Shown here: piece after piece, positions 6,137 through 9,485 of the stretch
Numbering within the stretch: the stretch's first letter is position 1
How the letters are laid out: every line of letters begins with the position of its first letter
Assembly (NCBI GenBank): GCA_949346185.1
Contig: CASGVX010000065.1
Coordinates: 1 to 9,485, forward strand
Length of the DNA: 9,485 bases
Direction of reading: 5' to 3'
From: an uncultured Lachnospiraceae bacterium
GTDB taxonomy: Bacteria; Bacillota; Clostridia; Lachnospirales; Lachnospiraceae
The notes under the pieces: generated by a model
Databases searched by the model: none
What the model saw: the letters and a program-made list of their open reading frames with translations, nothing else
Told to the model about the DNA's origin: nothing
Position numbers and translations under genes: made by a program

Positions 6137-7477
6137 ATGAGGATATATGACGTAATAGACAAGAAGAAAAAGGGAATGGAATTGACAGAAGAGGAAATAT
6201 GCTTTGCTGTCAATGGATATGTAGCAGAAGAGATACCGGATTATCAGATAGCGGCATTTCTGATGGCTATTTACTTTCAGGGAATGTCAGATAGGGAATT
6301 GGTAGATATGACGGCGTGTATGGCAAAGTCAGGAGATATGGCAGATTTGTCCCGGATACAGGGAATCAAAGTGGATAAGCACAGTACCGGAGGCGTGGGA
6401 GACAAGACAACTCTTGTGGTGGCGCCCTTGGTGGCGGCATGTGGTGGAAAAGTGGCTAAAATGAGTGGACGAGGGCTGGGATTTACCGGAGGGACGATAG
6501 ATAAGCTAGAGTCCATTCCCGGCTTGGAGACAGCGATGGAAGAGGAGGCGTTTTTCGATACGGTGAATGATTTGGGATTGGCTATTATTGGACAGTCAGC
6601 AAATATCGCACCGGCAGATAAGAAACTGTATGCCCTCCGAGATGTGACAGGCACGGTGGACAGTATTCCGCTAATTGCTGCATCTATTATGAGTAAGAAG
6701 CTGGCAGCTGGCAGCGATAAGATTGTTCTGGATGTGACGGTGGGCAGCGGCGCCTTTATGAAAAATCTGGATGATGCCATTCTGCTGGCAGAGAAAATGG
6801 TGGCAATCGGCGAGGGCGCAGGGAAGGAGACGGTCGCTATCCTCACGGATATGGATGTTCCTTTGGGGGAAGCGGTGGGAAATGATATAGAAATCATTGA
6901 GGCCATTCAAACCCTTCAGGGAGGCGGCCCAGAGGACTTTTGGAAAATATGCGAGGCATTTGCTATCGCTATGCTGATACTGGGAGGGATTGGCGATGAG
7001 AAGACCTGCGCTAGCCTTGTGAAATCTGCTATAGATGAGGGAAGGGCTTTGGATAAGTTTGCGGCGATGGTAGAGAGGCAGGGAGGAGATTCCAGTTATA
7101 TCTATCATCCGGAGAAATTCCGCAAAGCTATTTATGAAATGAAGCTGGTTGCACCCGTGGATGGATTTGTCACCCATATGGATACGGAGGCTTGCGGTCG
7201 GACGGCAGTGATTCTGGGTGCTGGGAGGGAAACCAAAGAGTGTGATATTGATTCCCGGGCAGGAATCCGCTTTTATAAAAAGACGGGAGACCCAATCAAG
7301 CAGGGAGATGTGCTGGCAAGGCTATACACCTCAAAGGAAGAAACATTGCAGGAGGGAATGAAGAATCTCTCTGGCGCCTATACTTTTGGAAGGGAAAAAC
7401 CCCAGAGAATGAAAAGTATTCTTGCCTGCGTGACCAAGGATGGAGTCCTGCGGTATGAAAAAAGTTATTCAATCTGA
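6137..7477 (+). CDS. pdp: pyrimidine-nucleoside phosphorylase
   Basis: The 446-residue protein belongs to the thymidine/pyrimidine-nucleoside phosphorylase family. It reversibly splits uridine, deoxyuridine or thymidine with phosphate into the base and (deoxy)ribose 1-phosphate. The N-terminal helical domain begins MRIYDVIDKKKKG. The phosphate-binding DKHSTGGVGDK is at 80-90 and the family signature SGRGLGFTGGTIDKLE at 110-125. R168, S183 and K187 contact the base in YALRD and IAASIMSKK. Counted from the ATG at 6137, K81-H82-S83, R168, S183 and K187 fall at the same numbers as I recall for Bacillus-type enzymes, supporting that start. The C-terminal beta-rich domain (about 340-446) is complete. 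Broad pyrimidine specificity is more likely than strict thymidine use, given the Gram-positive context. The stop overlaps the next, convergent gene by 13 bases. Confidence 0.95.
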   Translation: MRIYDVIDKKKKGMELTEEEICFAVNGYVAEEIPDYQIAAFLMAIYFQGMSDRELVDMTACMAKSGDMADLSRIQGIKVDKHSTGGVGDKTTLVVAPLVAACGGKVAKMSGRGLGFTGGTIDKLESIPGLETAMEEEAFFDTVNDLGLAIIGQSANIAPADKKLYALRDVTGTVDSIPLIAASIMSKKLAAGSDKIVLDVTVGSGAFMKNLDDAILLAEKMVAIGEGAGKETVAILTDMDVPLGEAVGNDIEIIEAIQTLQGGGPEDFWKICEAFAIAMLILGGIGDEKTCASLVKSAIDEGRALDKFAAMVERQGGDSSYIYHPEKFRKAIYEMKLVAPVDGFVTHMDTEACGRTAVILGAGRETKECDIDSRAGIRFYKKTGDPIKQGDVLARLYTSKEETLQEGMKNLSGAYTFGREKPQRMKSILACVTKDGVLRYEKSYSI

Positions 7478-7487
7478 TAGCTTTTTT
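7458..7487. terminator. bidirectional intrinsic terminator over two overlapping stops
   Basis: Arms 7458-7468 (A6 then GTTAT) and 7477-7487 (ATAGC then T6) form an 11-pair stem with one G-U pair and an 8-base loop. Read on either strand, the structure ends in six T residues, the A-tract of one direction being the T-tract of the other. It covers the stop codons of both the phosphorylase and the convergent gene. The inner stem is short on G-C pairs, so efficiency may be modest. Confidence 0.7.
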
Positions 7488-9483
7488 GTGAGGTAATTAA
7501 TTCCTTTCCATTGGTATAGACATCCATAATCGTGTGGACATTATTAGATATGACATTTTTCGGGAAACCTATGGTGAGGGATGCAGAGAGAAAAGTTCCA
7601 TCGTTTTTATAAAAGGCCGTTATGCTGTTGGGATAAGTAGGACAATTTCGTACATAGGATTTTGTGGCTTTGGTGTGGCTGGCCACAGGGGGAATATATT
7701 CTTTGTCCCATATGTCCGACATTGTATCAGAGATGATTTCCGATGCCGGAATACAGTTTATCTTTGTCAGGGGAAGAGATGCGACGGCGGCATCTTCCCC
7801 ACTAAATATATTTTCCCTTTCGGCAGTAAATATCAAATGCTTTTCTGGAGTGATATCTCCCTCCCCGGGAAGGAGAAGGTATGTTGTTTCAGCCTGGGTG
7901 TAGGGCAGGATAAGATTGGCTGTCTTGATATCCCATTTCTTGCCTTGGAAAGGGGAAGATGTCAGGGTATCCAAATAATAAAATTCCCCATCTACTTTTA
8001 CATATCTGTGGAAAGATGCGTGGATATTCGTCCCGGAAAAATCCCCATAGGCAAGAATCCTAGCATAGGAGCAGGGAAGGAAGGAAAGTTCTTTGGAAGA
8101 ACATTTTCCACCGTATATAGATATTTCTGTTATGGAACTTTGAGATATACAGTGATGTTCTTTATCTTCCAGCATTGCCTTGACATAGTAAGAGCCATCT
8201 GGCAGAGAGTGGGGAATGTTTGCAGGGAGGGATAGGGCATGCTCATTTACCTTAAAATCATTCTCAGACAAATTGGCAGTCAGAACAGGTTTTTGACACT
8301 GACTTTGATAAAAAGATAGCTGCAGATATGAGGGGGGCGTTTTGTCTCTCCTTTCCCATGTTAGGGACAGATTTTCCAGTGATAGGGAATTGCTGTCAGA
8401 AAGTCTTACATCAAATAAAAATTGTTGGGACAAATAGTCCTTGGGACAGAATGTAAACTTTCGGAAGGAATAGCCCGGCGTATTTTCCTTAGGGGATTTT
8501 CCTATCAGAAGAGTATAATCTTTATCCGGTGATAGGGGAGATGATATCTTGACGCTGTTGGCAGAATCCGGAGTGAAGTGATTTTCATAGGTCAAAGTAT
8601 CTTCTTTGCCAATGATCCATTTCGTACAGGGAGCGGAAGAGGGAATTTTGTCTGTATAGAAAAAGATATTTCCCTTTTCATCGGTTTCTCCAGAACATAG
8701 GATTTGATCCTCCCTGTCACTCTGAAAGAGAGAGACGGAAGCATGGGGAATGGCAGTCCCACGCTGTTCCGCAATGTGGAATTGGGCGGTGAGAGGGCTT
8801 TCTTTTTCACTGTGGAGGATGATATTTTCACATCGGGTGGCATGGGAAAAGGTGGTGGGCTGGGCAAGGGTTTCGGAGGCATAGCCGGGTTTGGTTACAG
8901 TGATGGAAAGGGGTTTTTTTACTTTTTTCAGATGATAGAATCCATTGCTGTCCGTTCGGCATGTCTTTACAGAACCTTCTGCCATGCATTTTACATAAGC
9001 CTCATTGATGGGGGTTCCCTCTACAGATAATACATAGCCGGATACAGAATAATCTCCAATCCTCTCTTGGTAAGAAAGAGTTATTTTCTTGCGGAAAAGA
9101 GAAGAAGATAGGGTGTATGTTCCATCCATCGTTCCATTCCTAGGGCATAGTTTCTTCTGGCTCTGGCTATTCAAAATATATGTGACTTCTTTTCCCGTAG
9201 AAGATAATTCCGAAAAGGAGGCAGAGAGAGGAGAAGAAATTCCGTTTTTATTCAAGGTGATTTTGCTCTTTTGTACTTCCCTTTTTAATAAAATGCGATT
9301 GCATCCGATTTTTACGGTATAGTTGAAAGGATTGATGGATTGAACCAAGTGAAAAGACGCATTGGGCAGCAGGGAGCTTTTTACCACCTTGAGGGTATGC
9401 TTTAAGGTTTTTATCTTGCGATGCTTTTTGCTAAAATAGAAGCCCCAGGTGTTTGACGGTACTCTTCTACGACGCGTTCCCAT
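7465..9483 (-). CDS. large protein with carboxypeptidase-regulatory-like modules, 5' end possibly outside the window
   Basis: The frame is open for 672 residues to an ATG at the very edge of the window. No ribosome-binding site can be seen, so the true start may lie beyond. Residues 146-205 form a carboxypeptidase-regulatory-like beta sandwich (VSGYV, TDSNGFYHL at 178-185, TKPGYAS). A second related module covers about 231-290 (PHASVSLFQ, TDEKGNIFF at 267-275). The remainder is serine/threonine-rich and predicted beta-rich, with no repeats I can align. The N-terminus is basic (RRRR at 4-7, more Lys to 70). I see no signal peptide, LPxTG motif, transmembrane segment or enzyme motif. Such modules usually sit in secreted or surface proteins, so a missing upstream secretion signal is possible. 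The function is unknown. The stop TAA lies within the bidirectional terminator. Confidence 0.8.
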   Translation of the reverse strand: MGTRRRRVPSNTWGFYFSKKHRKIKTLKHTLKVVKSSLLPNASFHLVQSINPFNYTVKIGCNRILLKREVQKSKITLNKNGISSPLSASFSELSSTGKEVTYILNSQSQKKLCPRNGTMDGTYTLSSSLFRKKITLSYQERIGDYSVSGYVLSVEGTPINEAYVKCMAEGSVKTCRTDSNGFYHLKKVKKPLSITVTKPGYASETLAQPTTFSHATRCENIILHSEKESPLTAQFHIAEQRGTAIPHASVSLFQSDREDQILCSGETDEKGNIFFYTDKIPSSAPCTKWIIGKEDTLTYENHFTPDSANSVKISSPLSPDKDYTLLIGKSPKENTPGYSFRKFTFCPKDYLSQQFLFDVRLSDSNSLSLENLSLTWERRDKTPPSYLQLSFYQSQCQKPVLTANLSENDFKVNEHALSLPANIPHSLPDGSYYVKAMLEDKEHHCISQSSITEISIYGGKCSSKELSFLPCSYARILAYGDFSGTNIHASFHRYVKVDGEFYYLDTLTSSPFQGKKWDIKTANLILPYTQAETTYLLLPGEGDITPEKHLIFTAERENIFSGEDAAVASLPLTKINCIPASEIISDTMSDIWDKEYIPPVASHTKATKSYVRNCPTYPNSITAFYKNDGTFLSASLTIGFPKNVISNNVHTIMDVYTNGKELITSQKSYQIE

Positions 9484-9485
9484 TT

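Noticed and set aside
6277..6906. Long minus-strand frame opposite the phosphorylase gene
   Set aside because: It lies entirely inside a well-recognised gene, has no ribosome site, and its serine/proline/isoleucine-rich translation is typical of an antisense shadow.
7534..8235. Plus-strand frame of 233 codons opposite the large beta-module gene
   Set aside because: The opposite frame is longer, continuous to the window edge and has recognisable domains; this one shows no motif and is an antisense shadow.
1..9485. parS centromere site expected near parB
   Set aside because: No sequence resembling the 16-bp TGTTTCACGTGAAACA palindrome was found; not even a CACGTG core was noticed. The copies must lie outside the window.

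Overview
The window looks like chromosomal DNA of a low-to-mid GC member of the Clostridia, most plausibly a Lachnospiraceae-type gut Firmicute. The evidence is a Soj/ParA - Spo0J/ParB - DUF4446 cluster, strong AG-rich Shine-Dalgarno sites, and a Gram-positive type small alarmone synthetase. ParA, ParB, cytidine deaminase and pyrimidine-nucleoside phosphorylase are recognised from textbook motifs. No tRNA, rRNA, CRISPR array, insertion sequence or phage gene was seen.

Layout. Positions 1-245 are a non-coding, AT-rich leader with inverted repeats and a hairpin. A plus-strand run follows: parA (246-1010), parB (1014-1913), a DUF4446 membrane-anchored protein (about 2048-2581) preceded by a possible 8-codon leader ORF, and an unrecognised polytopic membrane protein (2603-3592). 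This is the chromosome-partitioning neighbourhood usually found near oriC. I see no parS site or convincing DnaA-box cluster in the window. The membrane protein meets a minus-strand gene pair head-on with a 21-bp coding overlap. That pair is a family-2 glycosyltransferase (5397-4381) followed by a RelQ-like (p)ppGpp synthetase (4330-3572), separated by a 50-bp gap that holds a strong hairpin.

From the divergent intergenic region at 5398-5653 the plus strand carries cdd (5654-6067) and a pyrimidine-nucleoside phosphorylase (6137-7477), a nucleoside-salvage pair. Together they deaminate cytidine or deoxycytidine and then release the base from the uridine-type nucleoside as a pentose 1-phosphate. 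The phosphorylase ends convergently against a long minus-strand gene (9483-7465) encoding a protein with two carboxypeptidase-regulatory-like beta modules and no visible secretion signal. Their stop codons overlap by 13 bp and lie inside an A-tract/hairpin/T-tract structure that should terminate transcription in both directions.

The least expected signals are outside the genes. One is an 18-bp repeat family (consensus GTTACTATTCACAGTAAC) found as inverted pairs in both gene-start regions, upstream of parA and upstream of cdd. The other is a second, related hairpin element found upstream of parA and between the glycosyltransferase and alarmone-synthetase genes. No clear new defence or mobile system is visible. 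The main unknowns are the orphan membrane protein, the large beta-module protein and the repeat families.
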